Source: Ruminococcus flavefaciens MA2007 (GTDB taxonomy: Bacteria; Bacillota; Clostridia; Oscillospirales; Ruminococcaceae). From it: a stretch of 64,000 bases of DNA. The position numbers were made by a program, and so were the translations under genes. Shown here piece by piece: positions 15,844 through 24,347 of this stretch (the stretch's first letter is position 1; each line of letters begins with the position of its first letter). Under the pieces are notes generated by a model. The model worked only from the letters and a program-made list of their open reading frames with translations. It had not been told where the DNA came from and searched no databases. The stretch is from NCBI RefSeq assembly GCF_000621845.1, contig NZ_JHXF01000006.1, positions 1-64,000 of the forward strand, given 5' to 3'.

Positions 15844-16926
15844 ATGGAAGACTATAAATATATGACGATAGTGGAGTGGTCCAAGAACTTCATAAGCTCT
15901 CATAAATTGAAGCCCAAGGACCGTTTCCTCACCGAAAAGGAGCTCTGCGAGATACACGGCGTCAGCCGACAGACCGTCAGACAGGCGCTTATGTGCCTCG
16001 AAAACGAGAACGTCATCAGCCGTGTAAGAGGCAGCGGAGCCTTTGTATCATCGGGCTATGCACAGGGCGACGCAGTCGGTCAGATAAGGAATATCGGCGT
16101 AATATCCACATATTTCACCGATTACATCTTTCCCCATATTGTAACGGGTATCGAAAGCGTCCTCAACGATTCGGGCTTTTCCATGCAGCTCGCCATTACT
16201 CATAATAAGGTAGCTGAGGAGCAGCAGGCTCTCCAGAGCATGATATCGGGCGGAGTTCAGGGACTTATCGTCGAGCCCTCAAAGAGCGCCCTGCCGAATC
16301 CAAATACAGCACTGTATGAGGAGCTAAGACGAAAGAATATCCCCGTGGTGTTCTTCAACGCCAAGTACCCGTGGTCGGACTATCCCTGCGTTGCAATGGA
16401 CGACGAAGCCGCAGGCAGGATAGCTACTGATTATCTTTTTTCTCAGGGACACAGGCGTGTTGCGGGTATTTTCGCCCTTGACGATATACAGGGACATAAG
16501 CGCTACAGCGGCTTCACAAAGAGCTGTATCGCCCACGGACAGAGAAACGCAGAGGACAACGTTCTGTGGTTTGCAACCTCGGATAAAAGCTCTGTTTTCA
16601 CATCGGGCAGCAACAGACTGCTGGAGCTTATCAGCGAATCTACAGCGTTTGTCTGCTACAATGACAACATAGCTATCAAGCTGCTCCAATTCTGCAAGGA
16701 GCGCGACATAAGCGTCCCCGACGACCTCTCAGTCGTGGGCATAGACGATTCAAAATACGCTTCCATATGCGATGTGCCGCTGACCTCAGTGGCTCACCCT
16801 CAGCGCAGACTTGGCGAAGCGGCTGCGGAAAAGCTCATAGATATGATAAACTCCTATCCTTCGGACAACGGAGACATCATATTTACTCCCGAGCTGAAGC
16901 TCCGCGACTCTGTAAAAGGCATTTGA
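15844..16926 (+). CDS. araR: AraR-type arabinose repressor (GntR HTH plus LacI-type sensor)
   Basis: 360 aa from ATG 15844 behind TCGGAGGA. Residues ~5-70 are a GntR winged helix (TEKELCEIHGVSRQTVRQALMCLENENVISRVRGSGAF). Residues ~80-355 are a LacI/periplasmic-binding-like effector domain (IGVISTYFTDYIFPHIVTGI; FVCYNDNIAIKLL; DDLSVVGIDDSKYAS; LTSVAHPQRRLGEAA). This fused architecture and length are those of AraR, which represses arabinose genes until L-arabinose binds. Its position at the head of the arabinose locus and the TGTANNTACAA boxes at its own and the transporter promoter support the call. Confidence 0.88.
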   Translation: MEDYKYMTIVEWSKNFISSHKLKPKDRFLTEKELCEIHGVSRQTVRQALMCLENENVISRVRGSGAFVSSGYAQGDAVGQIRNIGVISTYFTDYIFPHIVTGIESVLNDSGFSMQLAITHNKVAEEQQALQSMISGGVQGLIVEPSKSALPNPNTALYEELRRKNIPVVFFNAKYPWSDYPCVAMDDEAAGRIATDYLFSQGHRRVAGIFALDDIQGHKRYSGFTKSCIAHGQRNAEDNVLWFATSDKSSVFTSGSNRLLELISESTAFVCYNDNIAIKLLQFCKERDISVPDDLSVVGIDDSKYASICDVPLTSVAHPQRRLGEAAAEKLIDMINSYPSDNGDIIFTPELKLRDSVKGI

Positions 16927-16960
16927 TACGTTTTTTTTGAGAACATAGTGGGGTATTGAA

Positions 16961-17653
16961 ATGAATAAAGAGTCGAAGATAATGCAGGACGTCAAACGTC
17001 TTGACATCAAGAAAACAGAAGAGCTGTTACAGAGCGGAAGCCTCGAAAACTGCGGCGCTATGCTGGATTCTGTACTCGACGAGGTGGGGTTCACTGAGAT
17101 ACAGTCTCTTATGCTGAGGCTTTACGTCTGTATGGACATCTATGTGGCAGCCCACGCCTTTGCTCAGAAAATAGGCGTAAGCAGCGAGAAGTTCTTTGAG
17201 TGCTTCGGAACTGCCGACGAGATAGGCGCGGAGCTGATGACAACAGAGGACACACGGAAATTTCTCCACGACCTTGTACGCGGCTGTATCAAATGGCGCA
17301 TAGAATCGGCAAAGGAAAGCGGCAGGAGCATAATCGCCAAGGCAAAGGACTATATCGACAAAAACTACATGAACGACGAGCTTTCGCTCCTTGTAGTTGC
17401 CGACGCTGTGGGGCTCAGTCCCTCTTACCTGAGCACACAGTTCAAAAAGGAGTACGGACAGAACCTGTTCGAGTATCTTGCAGTAGCGCGTATTTCCCAC
17501 GCAAGGGAGCTTCTTTGCTGTACGTCCAAAATGGTCTATGAGGTCGCCTACGATGTAGGATTCAGGGATTATCGGTATTTCAGCCAGATCTTCAAGAAAT
17601 ATACAGGACAGACACCCAGACAATTCCAGAACAGCGCAAATATTTGTCCGTAA
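16961..17653 (+). CDS. AraC-family transcriptional regulator
   Basis: 230 aa. The C-terminal ~100 residues are a double helix-turn-helix of the AraC/XylS type (LSLLVVADAVGLSPSYLSTQFKKEYGQNLFEYLAVARI; VYEVAYDVGFRDYRYFSQIFKKYTGQTPRQF). The N-terminal ~125 residues have no AraC sugar-binding cupin, no receiver domain and no membrane segment; they resemble the helical region that precedes the HTH in YesN-type regulators. It lies 34 bp after the AraR-type gene and upstream of the transporter genes. A likely role is activation of the arabinose genes alongside AraR, inferred from position. Weak GTGGGGT ribosome site. Confidence 0.85.
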   Translation: MNKESKIMQDVKRLDIKKTEELLQSGSLENCGAMLDSVLDEVGFTEIQSLMLRLYVCMDIYVAAHAFAQKIGVSSEKFFECFGTADEIGAELMTTEDTRKFLHDLVRGCIKWRIESAKESGRSIIAKAKDYIDKNYMNDELSLLVVADAVGLSPSYLSTQFKKEYGQNLFEYLAVARISHARELLCCTSKMVYEVAYDVGFRDYRYFSQIFKKYTGQTPRQFQNSANICP

Positions 17654-17727
17654 AATTGTATACTGTAATATACTGGAAATAATATTCAAAATATAATAAA
17701 CATTTTGTGAAATAATTTCGGTAGCAA

Positions 17728-17760
17728 TGTATGTACAAATTGATTATAATGTAAATACAA
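17728..17760 (+). promoter_or_regulatory. Two AraR-type boxes around the -10 of the transport operon
   Basis: TGTATGTACAA (17728-17738) and TGTAAATACAA (17750-17760) flank the -10 TATAAT (17745-17750). The -35 is poor (TAGCAA at 17 bp), consistent with a regulated promoter. The 11-mers fit the same pattern as the boxes upstream of the repressor gene. Confidence 0.75.
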
Positions 17761-17815
17761 GTTAACGGCTCAGACGTTAATGGGATAAGTAAATTTGGAT
17801 GGAGGAAATTTAATT

Positions 17816-18859
17816 ATGAGAATCAAAAAGGTCTTAGCAATGGCAGCAAGCACAGTACTCTGCGGCGCAATGTTCGTTGGCTGCGGAGCTTCGGGCTCAT
17901 CATCATCAAACAACGAAGCAAATAAGCCTGACGCAACTTCAAAGGCTGATACAGCTAACAACGACAACAGCTCATCGGGCTCACTTATCAAGGTAGGAAT
18001 CATCAACAACGATCCTAACGAGTCGGGCTACCGTACAGCGAACGTAAACGACCTCAAGGCTACATTCACAAAGGAAAACGGCTTCGATGCTTCCTTTGCA
18101 TACAGCCTTAAAAACGAAGAGCAGATCAACTACGCTCAGAAGTTCATTCAGGACGAGGTCGACTACCTTCTCCTCTCTGCTGCTGATACAGCAGGCTGGG
18201 ATTCAGTTCTCAAGGACGCTAAGGACGCAGGCGTAAGAGTTATCCTCTTTGACCGTACTATCGACGCAGACGAGAGCCTTTACGATGCTTCTATCGTTTC
18301 CGATATGGACAAGGAAGGCGAGCAGGCTGTTGAGTGGCTCAAGAGTCAGGATCTCAAGGCTTATGATATTATCCACCTTCAGGGCGTAATGGGCACAGCA
18401 GCTCAGAAGGGACGTTCAGGAGCTCTCGACAAGACCGCAAAGGAGCTTGGCTGGAATATCGTTACACAGCAGACAGCTGAGTGGAATGCTGAAAAGGCAC
18501 AGCAGATCGTTCAGTCAGCTATCGACGCTAACAAGAAGTTCAATGTTATCTATGCAGAGAACGACGATATGGCAAAGGGCGCAGTTGCTGCTCTCGACAG
18601 AGCAAACATCTCACACGGCGTTGACAAGGATGTAGTCGTTATAGGCTTCGACTGCAACAAGTGGGCGCTTGAAGAGCTCAAGAAGGGCAACTGGAACTAC
18701 GACGGACAGTGCAATCCTTTCCAGTCAACTTACATCAAGGACATCATCGACAAGCTCGAAAAGGGTGAGACTCTCCCCGAGAAGAAGATCATCATGGACG
18801 AAAAGGGCTTTGACGCAAAGACGATCACTGACGCTGACGTTGAGCAGTACGGTATCTGA
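17816..18859 (+). CDS. Sugar ABC transporter substrate-binding lipoprotein
   Basis: 347 aa from ATG 17816, eight bases after TGGAGGAAA. A lipoprotein signal peptide (basic MRIKKV, hydrophobic stretch, MFVGC lipobox with Cys at ~22) is followed by a Ser/Asn/Asp-rich tether and a type I periplasmic-binding fold related to ribose and galactofuranose binders (LIKVGIINNDPNESGYR; DYLLLSAADTAGWD; VVVIGFDCNKWALEELKKG). It opens an operon with one ATPase and two different permeases, as in the E. coli YtfQ-YtfR-YtfT-YjfF system. Given the arabinose catabolic genes downstream, the ligand is probably L-arabinose, perhaps as furanose, or an arabino-oligosaccharide; this is inference. Confidence 0.9.
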   Translation: MRIKKVLAMAASTVLCGAMFVGCGASGSSSSNNEANKPDATSKADTANNDNSSSGSLIKVGIINNDPNESGYRTANVNDLKATFTKENGFDASFAYSLKNEEQINYAQKFIQDEVDYLLLSAADTAGWDSVLKDAKDAGVRVILFDRTIDADESLYDASIVSDMDKEGEQAVEWLKSQDLKAYDIIHLQGVMGTAAQKGRSGALDKTAKELGWNIVTQQTAEWNAEKAQQIVQSAIDANKKFNVIYAENDDMAKGAVAALDRANISHGVDKDVVVIGFDCNKWALEELKKGNWNYDGQCNPFQSTYIKDIIDKLEKGETLPEKKIIMDEKGFDAKTITDADVEQYGI

Positions 18860-18897
18860 TAGTTAGTATACAGGACACTAAACTATAAAGATTAAAT

Positions 18898-18940
18898 AAG
18901 TGCGGTGACGCATTCGTGAATGATCTGTGTCACCGCATAA
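18898..18940 (+). promoter_or_regulatory. Intercistronic hairpin after the binding-protein gene
   Basis: TGCGGTGAC ... GTCACCGCA (9-bp stem) without a proper T-tract. Such structures after binding-protein genes commonly protect the 3' end and let the lipoprotein be made in excess of the ATPase and permeases. Confidence 0.65.
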
Positions 18941-19016
18941 ATTTTAAGAAAATATTGGGGTTTCCAACGGAAAACAGGGAGATTCCCTACATATAACTCA
19001 CTTAGGAGGAAAAGCA

Positions 19017-20531
19017 ATGCAGGAAAGATCATTGCTGGAAATGCGTGGGATATATAAATCCTTTCCCGGAGTTAAGGCGCTCAGGAATGTTGATTTTACG
19101 CTTTGTGAAGGAGAGATACACGCGCTCATGGGCGAAAACGGCGCGGGCAAATCTACTCTTATCAAGGTCCTCACAGGTGTGCATATCAAGGACGAGGGAA
19201 ATATATACATAAAAGGACATTCAGGTCCCGTACAGATACATTCCCCTCAGGAGGCACAGAATTTAGGCATCAGTACGGTTTATCAGGAGATATCCCTTTG
19301 CCCCAACCTCTCAGTGGCAGAGAATATCTTCCTCGGCAGAGGCAAAAGTGCATTGGTCAACTGGCGTACCATGAACAAAAAGGCAGGAGAGCTCCTCGAT
19401 TCTCTCGGTATAGCTGTAAAGCCCACACAGCAGCTTGCAAGCTGCTCTATCGCTGTACAGCAGATGGTAGCTATAGCAAGAGCCGTTGACATGGACTGCA
19501 GCGTGCTCATTCTCGATGAGCCCACCTCGTCTCTCGATGAATCAGAGGTAGCAAAGCTCTTTGACCTTATGCGCCAGCTAAAGTCAAGAGGCGTTGGTAT
19601 AATCTTCGTTACCCACTTCCTCGATCAGGTATACGAGGTCTGCGATAAGATAACCGTTCTCCGTGACGGACAGCTTGTGGGAGAGTATGAGATCGAAAAT
19701 CTCCCCAGAGTTCAGCTGGTATCGAAAATGCTCGGCAAGGAGCTTGACGATATGGCTGATATCAAGAACGATATCCCCGTATTCAACGACAAAAACAAAG
19801 AATACGTTTATGAAGCCTCACAGCTTTGCAGCTCTGAAGGCATCAAGCCCTTCAATTTCTATATCCGCAAGGGCGAGGTAAACGGTTTCACAGGACTTCT
19901 CGGCTCAGGACGAAGCGAGTGCGTAAGAGCTATCTTCGGCGCCGATAAGGTAACAGGCGGAATCGTAAGAGTAGAAGGCAAGGAAGTCAAGATAAACAAG
20001 CCGATGGACGCAATGAAGAACGGTATTGCTTATCTTCCTGAGGACAGAAAGCGCGACGGAATCGTCGGCGACCTTTCCGTAAAGGACAATATCATCCTTG
20101 CATTACAGGTAAAGAAGGGCTTTTTCAAGCCGTTCTCAAAGGCAGAGGCTAATAAGTTCGCAGAGGAGTACATCAAGCTCCTCGATATCAAGACAGCCTC
20201 TGTAAATACGCCCATAAAGTCACTTTCGGGCGGAAACCAGCAGAAGGTAATTCTTGGACGCTGGCTCCTTACTCACCCGAAATATCTCATTCTCGACGAG
20301 CCCACCCGCGGTATCGACGTAGGTACAAAGGTGGACATCCAGAAGCTGGTTCTCAAGCTTGCTTCCGAGGGTATGAGCATTACCTTCATATCATCGGAAA
20401 CAGACGAGATGCTCCGTACCTGTTCAAGACTTCTTGTTATGCGTGACAGAAAGCTTGTAGGAGAGCTTAAGGGCGATGAGCTCACGCAGAATAACATCAT
20501 GAACACTATAGCAGGAGGTGAGCGGGAATGA
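19017..20531 (+). CDS. Sugar ABC transporter ATPase with two nucleotide-binding domains
   Basis: 504 aa, two tandem ATPase halves as in RbsA/MglA/YtfR. The first half has Walker A GENGAGKST (residues ~39-47) and Walker B LILDEPTSSLD. The second half has a modified Walker A (GLLGSGRSE), signature LSGGNQQKVILGRWL and Walker B LILDEPTRGID. The degenerate second P-loop is normal for this family. ATG 19017 follows AGGAGGAAAAGC. The stop overlaps the next permease start by ATGA. It energises sugar import by the two permeases downstream. RbsA-type ATPases form one chain per transporter. Confidence 0.95.
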   Translation: MQERSLLEMRGIYKSFPGVKALRNVDFTLCEGEIHALMGENGAGKSTLIKVLTGVHIKDEGNIYIKGHSGPVQIHSPQEAQNLGISTVYQEISLCPNLSVAENIFLGRGKSALVNWRTMNKKAGELLDSLGIAVKPTQQLASCSIAVQQMVAIARAVDMDCSVLILDEPTSSLDESEVAKLFDLMRQLKSRGVGIIFVTHFLDQVYEVCDKITVLRDGQLVGEYEIENLPRVQLVSKMLGKELDDMADIKNDIPVFNDKNKEYVYEASQLCSSEGIKPFNFYIRKGEVNGFTGLLGSGRSECVRAIFGADKVTGGIVRVEGKEVKINKPMDAMKNGIAYLPEDRKRDGIVGDLSVKDNIILALQVKKGFFKPFSKAEANKFAEEYIKLLDIKTASVNTPIKSLSGGNQQKVILGRWLLTHPKYLILDEPTRGIDVGTKVDIQKLVLKLASEGMSITFISSETDEMLRTCSRLLVMRDRKLVGELKGDELTQNNIMNTIAGGERE

Positions 20532-21625
20532 AAGTACAGACTCAGACTGCACAGAAAAGCTCGTTTCTTGCAAGCATAGTCAGAAGACAGATATTCATAC
20601 CGATAGCTGCGCTGCTCATTCTTGCAATATTCAACTTTATCGTGGATCCGTCCTTCTTTAAGGTAACGCTGGGACACAACAGCGAGGGTGATCCTATCCT
20701 TTCGGGAAATATCATATCTATCATCGACTACGGCTCAGAGCTTGCTATCCTTGCTATCGGAATGACGCTGGTAACAGCGGCTTCACGAGGACAGGATATC
20801 AGCGTGGGAGCTGCCATAGCTATCAGCGGAAGCGTGGTCCTCAGAGTTCTCTGCGGAACAAACTCCCGCCCCGATACATTGCAGGCTCCTATAATAGTTG
20901 CATTCCTTATCAGCTGTCTCGTTGCAATGGCGTTCGGCGCCTTTAACGGAACCCTCGTTTCCGTATTCAAGATACAGCCAATGGTAGCAACTCTCATACT
21001 CTTCACAGCGGGACGTTCTATCGCCGCTTGGATAAACAACAATGAGCTGCCTGTTGTTAGTGACAGGACATTCACATATTTCGGGGGATATATACCAGGC
21101 ATACCGATACCGACGCCGTTTTTCATTGCCATAGCCTGCTTCATTCTGACATGGCTGGCACTGAAGTTCACCAACCTCGGGTTGTATGTTCAGTCCGTCG
21201 GTATCAACGAAAAGACTTCGCGTCTGAATGGTCTTAATCCTGCGCTCATCAAGTTCGTTACATACGTTATACTTGGTCTGTGCGTAGCTATCGCAGGATT
21301 CATCAAGGTCAGCCGACTGTCCACCATCAACTACTCTGTAGTTGCAAAGGACATCGAAATGGACGCTATTTTAGCAGTCGCTCTCGGAGGAAACTCTCTC
21401 AGCGGCGGTAAATTCAACATATCTGCTTCCATTCTCGGAGCATATGTTATCCAGTTCCTTACCACAACGCTTTACAAGTTTCAGGTACAATCGGACGCTC
21501 TGCCTGCATACAAGGCTGTAGTAGTTATCGCTCTGGTAATACTGAGCGCACCGATAGTAAGAGAAAAACTTGCAGCTCTCTTCAAGAAACTGAGTTCTCC
21601 TGCAAAAGCAGAGAGTAAAAGCTGA
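20528..21625 (+). CDS. Sugar ABC transporter permease 1 (YtfT-like)
   Basis: 365-aa integral membrane protein of the RbsC family, with about ten hydrophobic helices. It carries the family signature GMTLVTAASRGQDISVGA and, near the C-terminus, AILAVALGGNSLSGGKFNI. The start overlaps the ATPase stop (ATGA). It forms a heterodimeric channel with the second permease; one ATPase with two distinct permeases is the YtfT/YjfF arrangement rather than the single-permease ribose type. Confidence 0.93.
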   Translation: MKVQTQTAQKSSFLASIVRRQIFIPIAALLILAIFNFIVDPSFFKVTLGHNSEGDPILSGNIISIIDYGSELAILAIGMTLVTAASRGQDISVGAAIAISGSVVLRVLCGTNSRPDTLQAPIIVAFLISCLVAMAFGAFNGTLVSVFKIQPMVATLILFTAGRSIAAWINNNELPVVSDRTFTYFGGYIPGIPIPTPFFIAIACFILTWLALKFTNLGLYVQSVGINEKTSRLNGLNPALIKFVTYVILGLCVAIAGFIKVSRLSTINYSVVAKDIEMDAILAVALGGNSLSGGKFNISASILGAYVIQFLTTTLYKFQVQSDALPAYKAVVVIALVILSAPIVREKLAALFKKLSSPAKAESKS

Positions 21626-21654
21626 AGACAAAAGCGTGGAATGGAGGAATAAAT

Positions 21655-22746
21655 ATGCCGAAAACAGATATGGCTGTCGGCAGACCGCGCCGACATCTGT
21701 TAAAGGGTATCTCTGATACCAATTTACTGATGTCCATAACCATAGTAGTGTTCATACTTATGTATGTATTCGCTATCTTCGGTCTTGGACAGGGATTTCT
21801 AAAGGCACAGACATTTTTCAATATGCTGAATGCAAATGCCGCGCTCATAATACTTGCCTGCGGAATGACACTTGTTATGATAACAGGCGGTATCGACATC
21901 TCGCTGGGCGGTATGGCGGCTCTCGTAAGCATGAGCTCAGCCGTTTACCTTGATATGCACAGCGGCAGCGTGTTCGGCGCGATAATGATATCACTGGGTA
22001 TCGGACTTGCATTCGGACTTATACAGGGCTTTCTTGTAGCCTACCTTGACATACAGCCCTTTATCGTAACGCTGGCGGGTATGTTCTTTGCAAGAGGTAT
22101 GACCACCATTGTAAACACAAACCCCTTCAACGTACAGAACGAGGCTTTCGTAAAGCTCAAGGAAACAAGAATAATCATACCCGGAATGGGCTCTATCAAC
22201 AAAAGAGGCGATTATATCGACGCTTATATAGAAATCGGCGTTGTTATCGCACTTATCTGTGTTGCCGCGCTCTTCGTTTTCCTCAAATGGACCAAGACAG
22301 GACGCAGCTTCTATGCAGTAGGCGGCAATAAGCAGAGCGCACTTATGCTTGGAGTAAACGTAAAGAGAACTACATTCCTTGCATATCTCATGTGCGGAAT
22401 CTTAGGCGGAATTGGCGGATTTGTTTATTTTATGCACGTTGGCTCGGGTTCAGCTTCTCACGCAACAGGCGCTGAGATGAACGCCATAGCTTCGTCTATC
22501 ATCGGCGGAACTATGCTGACGGGCGGCGTTGGAAATATCATCGGAACATTTTTCGGCGTACTTTCACTTGCTCTTATTCAGAATATCGTATCATCGGTAG
22601 GACTTGACCAGGCATGGTGGACAGGAATCACAAACGCTTCTATGCTTTGCATATTCCTTATCGTTCAGAGTATCATCATCGCCCGCCGCAAGAAGGCTAA
22701 TCTTGCAGCAACAAAGCCTACAGCAGCAAAAGGAGTTAAGACATGA
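21655..22746 (+). CDS. Sugar ABC transporter permease 2 (YjfF-like)
   Basis: 363-aa RbsC-family membrane protein paralogous to the gene before it. It has ACGMTLVMITGGIDISLGG in the first half and IASSIIGGTMLTGGVGNIIGT near the end, both family hallmarks. The C-terminus is basic and cytoplasmic (RRKKANLAATKP). ATG 21655 lies behind TGGAGGAA. Its stop overlaps the kinase start (ATGA), tying transport to catabolism in one transcript. Confidence 0.93.
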   Translation: MPKTDMAVGRPRRHLLKGISDTNLLMSITIVVFILMYVFAIFGLGQGFLKAQTFFNMLNANAALIILACGMTLVMITGGIDISLGGMAALVSMSSAVYLDMHSGSVFGAIMISLGIGLAFGLIQGFLVAYLDIQPFIVTLAGMFFARGMTTIVNTNPFNVQNEAFVKLKETRIIIPGMGSINKRGDYIDAYIEIGVVIALICVAALFVFLKWTKTGRSFYAVGGNKQSALMLGVNVKRTTFLAYLMCGILGGIGGFVYFMHVGSGSASHATGAEMNAIASSIIGGTMLTGGVGNIIGTFFGVLSLALIQNIVSSVGLDQAWWTGITNASMLCIFLIVQSIIIARRKKANLAATKPTAAKGVKT

Positions 22747-24332
22747 GCAGTGCAGATGAAATAAAGAACGGCAAAGCGGTCATAGGTATCGAATTCGGCT
22801 CAACACGTATCAAAGCGGTCCTCATAGGAGAGGACCACTCACCGCTGGCATCGGGCGTTCACGACTGGCAGAACGAAATGCTTGACGGAGTATGGACATA
22901 TTCTCTTGATAACGTCAGAAAAGGACTTCAGGAATGCTTTGCCGACCTTATGAAAAATGTTGAGGAAGCATACGGAATAAAGCTGGAGACAGCCGCTGCA
23001 ATAGGCATATCGGCTATGATGCACGGCTATCTGGCATTTGACGAAAAGGATAAGCAGCTTGTACCTTTCAGGACATGGCGCAATACCATGACCGAGGAGG
23101 CTGCCGACAAGCTTACAGAGGAGTTCAGCTTCAATATACCACAGCGCTGGAGCATAGCTCACCTCTATCAGGCAATGCTCAATAAGGAGCCTCATGTAGG
23201 CGATATCGCATTTATGACTACCCTTGCAGGATATGTTCACTATATCCTCACAGGTGAAAAGGTCATCGGCGCAGGCGACGCTTCGGGAATCTTCCCAATA
23301 GACTCAAAGACCTGTGACTACAACAGCGCAATGATGTCGAAGTTCGACAAGCTTGCGGAGGGCACTGCTCTCAACAGGAAGCTTGCTGATATACTTCCCC
23401 GTATAGTCCCCGCAGGCGAGTGCGCAGGCAGACTTACGGCTGAGGGAGCAAAGCTCCTTGATCCTACGGGAACATTCGGCGGCGATATTCCTTTCTGTCC
23501 CCCTGAGGGCGACGCACAGACAGGTATGGCTGCCACAAACAGCATAACTCCAAGGACAGGAAATGTGTCCGCAGGTACGTCCATATTCTCCATGATAGTT
23601 CTGGAGAAGGACCTCTCGGCGGTACACCGCGAAATAGATATCGTTACAACTCCCTGCGGCGATCCCGTGGCTATGGTACACTGCAACAGCTGTACCTCAG
23701 ACCTTGACGCATGGTTCGGTATCTTCGGCGGATTCCTCAAGGAGATAGGCGTGGATATGCCAAAGGGACAGCTCTACGACAAGCTCTACAGCCTTGCAGC
23801 AGAGGGCGCTCCCGACTGCAATGGCGTAATATCCTACAATTACTATGCAGGCGAGCCCGTTACAGGCGTGAAAAACGGACTTCCTCTGCTTATGCGCAGC
23901 CCTGATACTGCATTCAATATCAGAGACTTTATGCGCAGTCTTGTATATTCATGCGTTGCCGCATTAAAGGCAGGCAATGATATACTCACCGAACAGGAGC
24001 ACGTAAGCCTTGAAAGGATATATGCTCACGGCGGTTTCTTCAAGACGCCTGTACCTACGCAGAAATTCCTTGCAGCTGCACTGGGAGCAGATGTTACTCT
24101 CATGCAGACAGCAGGCGAGGGCGGAGCGTGGGGAATAGCGCTTCTTGCTTCATATATGGCTAACAGGAGCAGCGGCGAAAAGCTGACCGACTATCTCAGC
24201 GGCAGAGTATTTGCGGATATGAAGGGCAGCACGGTTTCTCCTGACAAGGAGGACGTTGACGGTCTCAATGCTTATATGAAGAAATACCTCTCGGGACTTT
24301 CAGCTGTAAGAGCGGCAGCCTCCGAGGATTGA
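22743..24332 (+). CDS. araB: L-ribulokinase, FGGY family
   Basis: 529-aa FGGY carbohydrate kinase. The N-terminal phosphate loop is GIEFGSTRIKAVLIG and the second ATPase lobe contains EGDAQTGMAATNSI and GNVSAGTSIFSM. The protein differs from E. coli AraB and resembles the second, Bacteroides/Clostridia-type ribulokinase group. It overlaps the permease gene by 4 bp and is followed 16 bp later by araA, so it most likely phosphorylates L-ribulose to L-ribulose 5-phosphate. A xylulokinase activity cannot be excluded from sequence alone, but context favours ribulokinase. Confidence 0.88.
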   Translation: MSSADEIKNGKAVIGIEFGSTRIKAVLIGEDHSPLASGVHDWQNEMLDGVWTYSLDNVRKGLQECFADLMKNVEEAYGIKLETAAAIGISAMMHGYLAFDEKDKQLVPFRTWRNTMTEEAADKLTEEFSFNIPQRWSIAHLYQAMLNKEPHVGDIAFMTTLAGYVHYILTGEKVIGAGDASGIFPIDSKTCDYNSAMMSKFDKLAEGTALNRKLADILPRIVPAGECAGRLTAEGAKLLDPTGTFGGDIPFCPPEGDAQTGMAATNSITPRTGNVSAGTSIFSMIVLEKDLSAVHREIDIVTTPCGDPVAMVHCNSCTSDLDAWFGIFGGFLKEIGVDMPKGQLYDKLYSLAAEGAPDCNGVISYNYYAGEPVTGVKNGLPLLMRSPDTAFNIRDFMRSLVYSCVAALKAGNDILTEQEHVSLERIYAHGGFFKTPVPTQKFLAAALGADVTLMQTAGEGGAWGIALLASYMANRSSGEKLTDYLSGRVFADMKGSTVSPDKEDVDGLNAYMKKYLSGLSAVRAAASED

Positions 24333-24347
24333 AAGGATTGATAAAGG

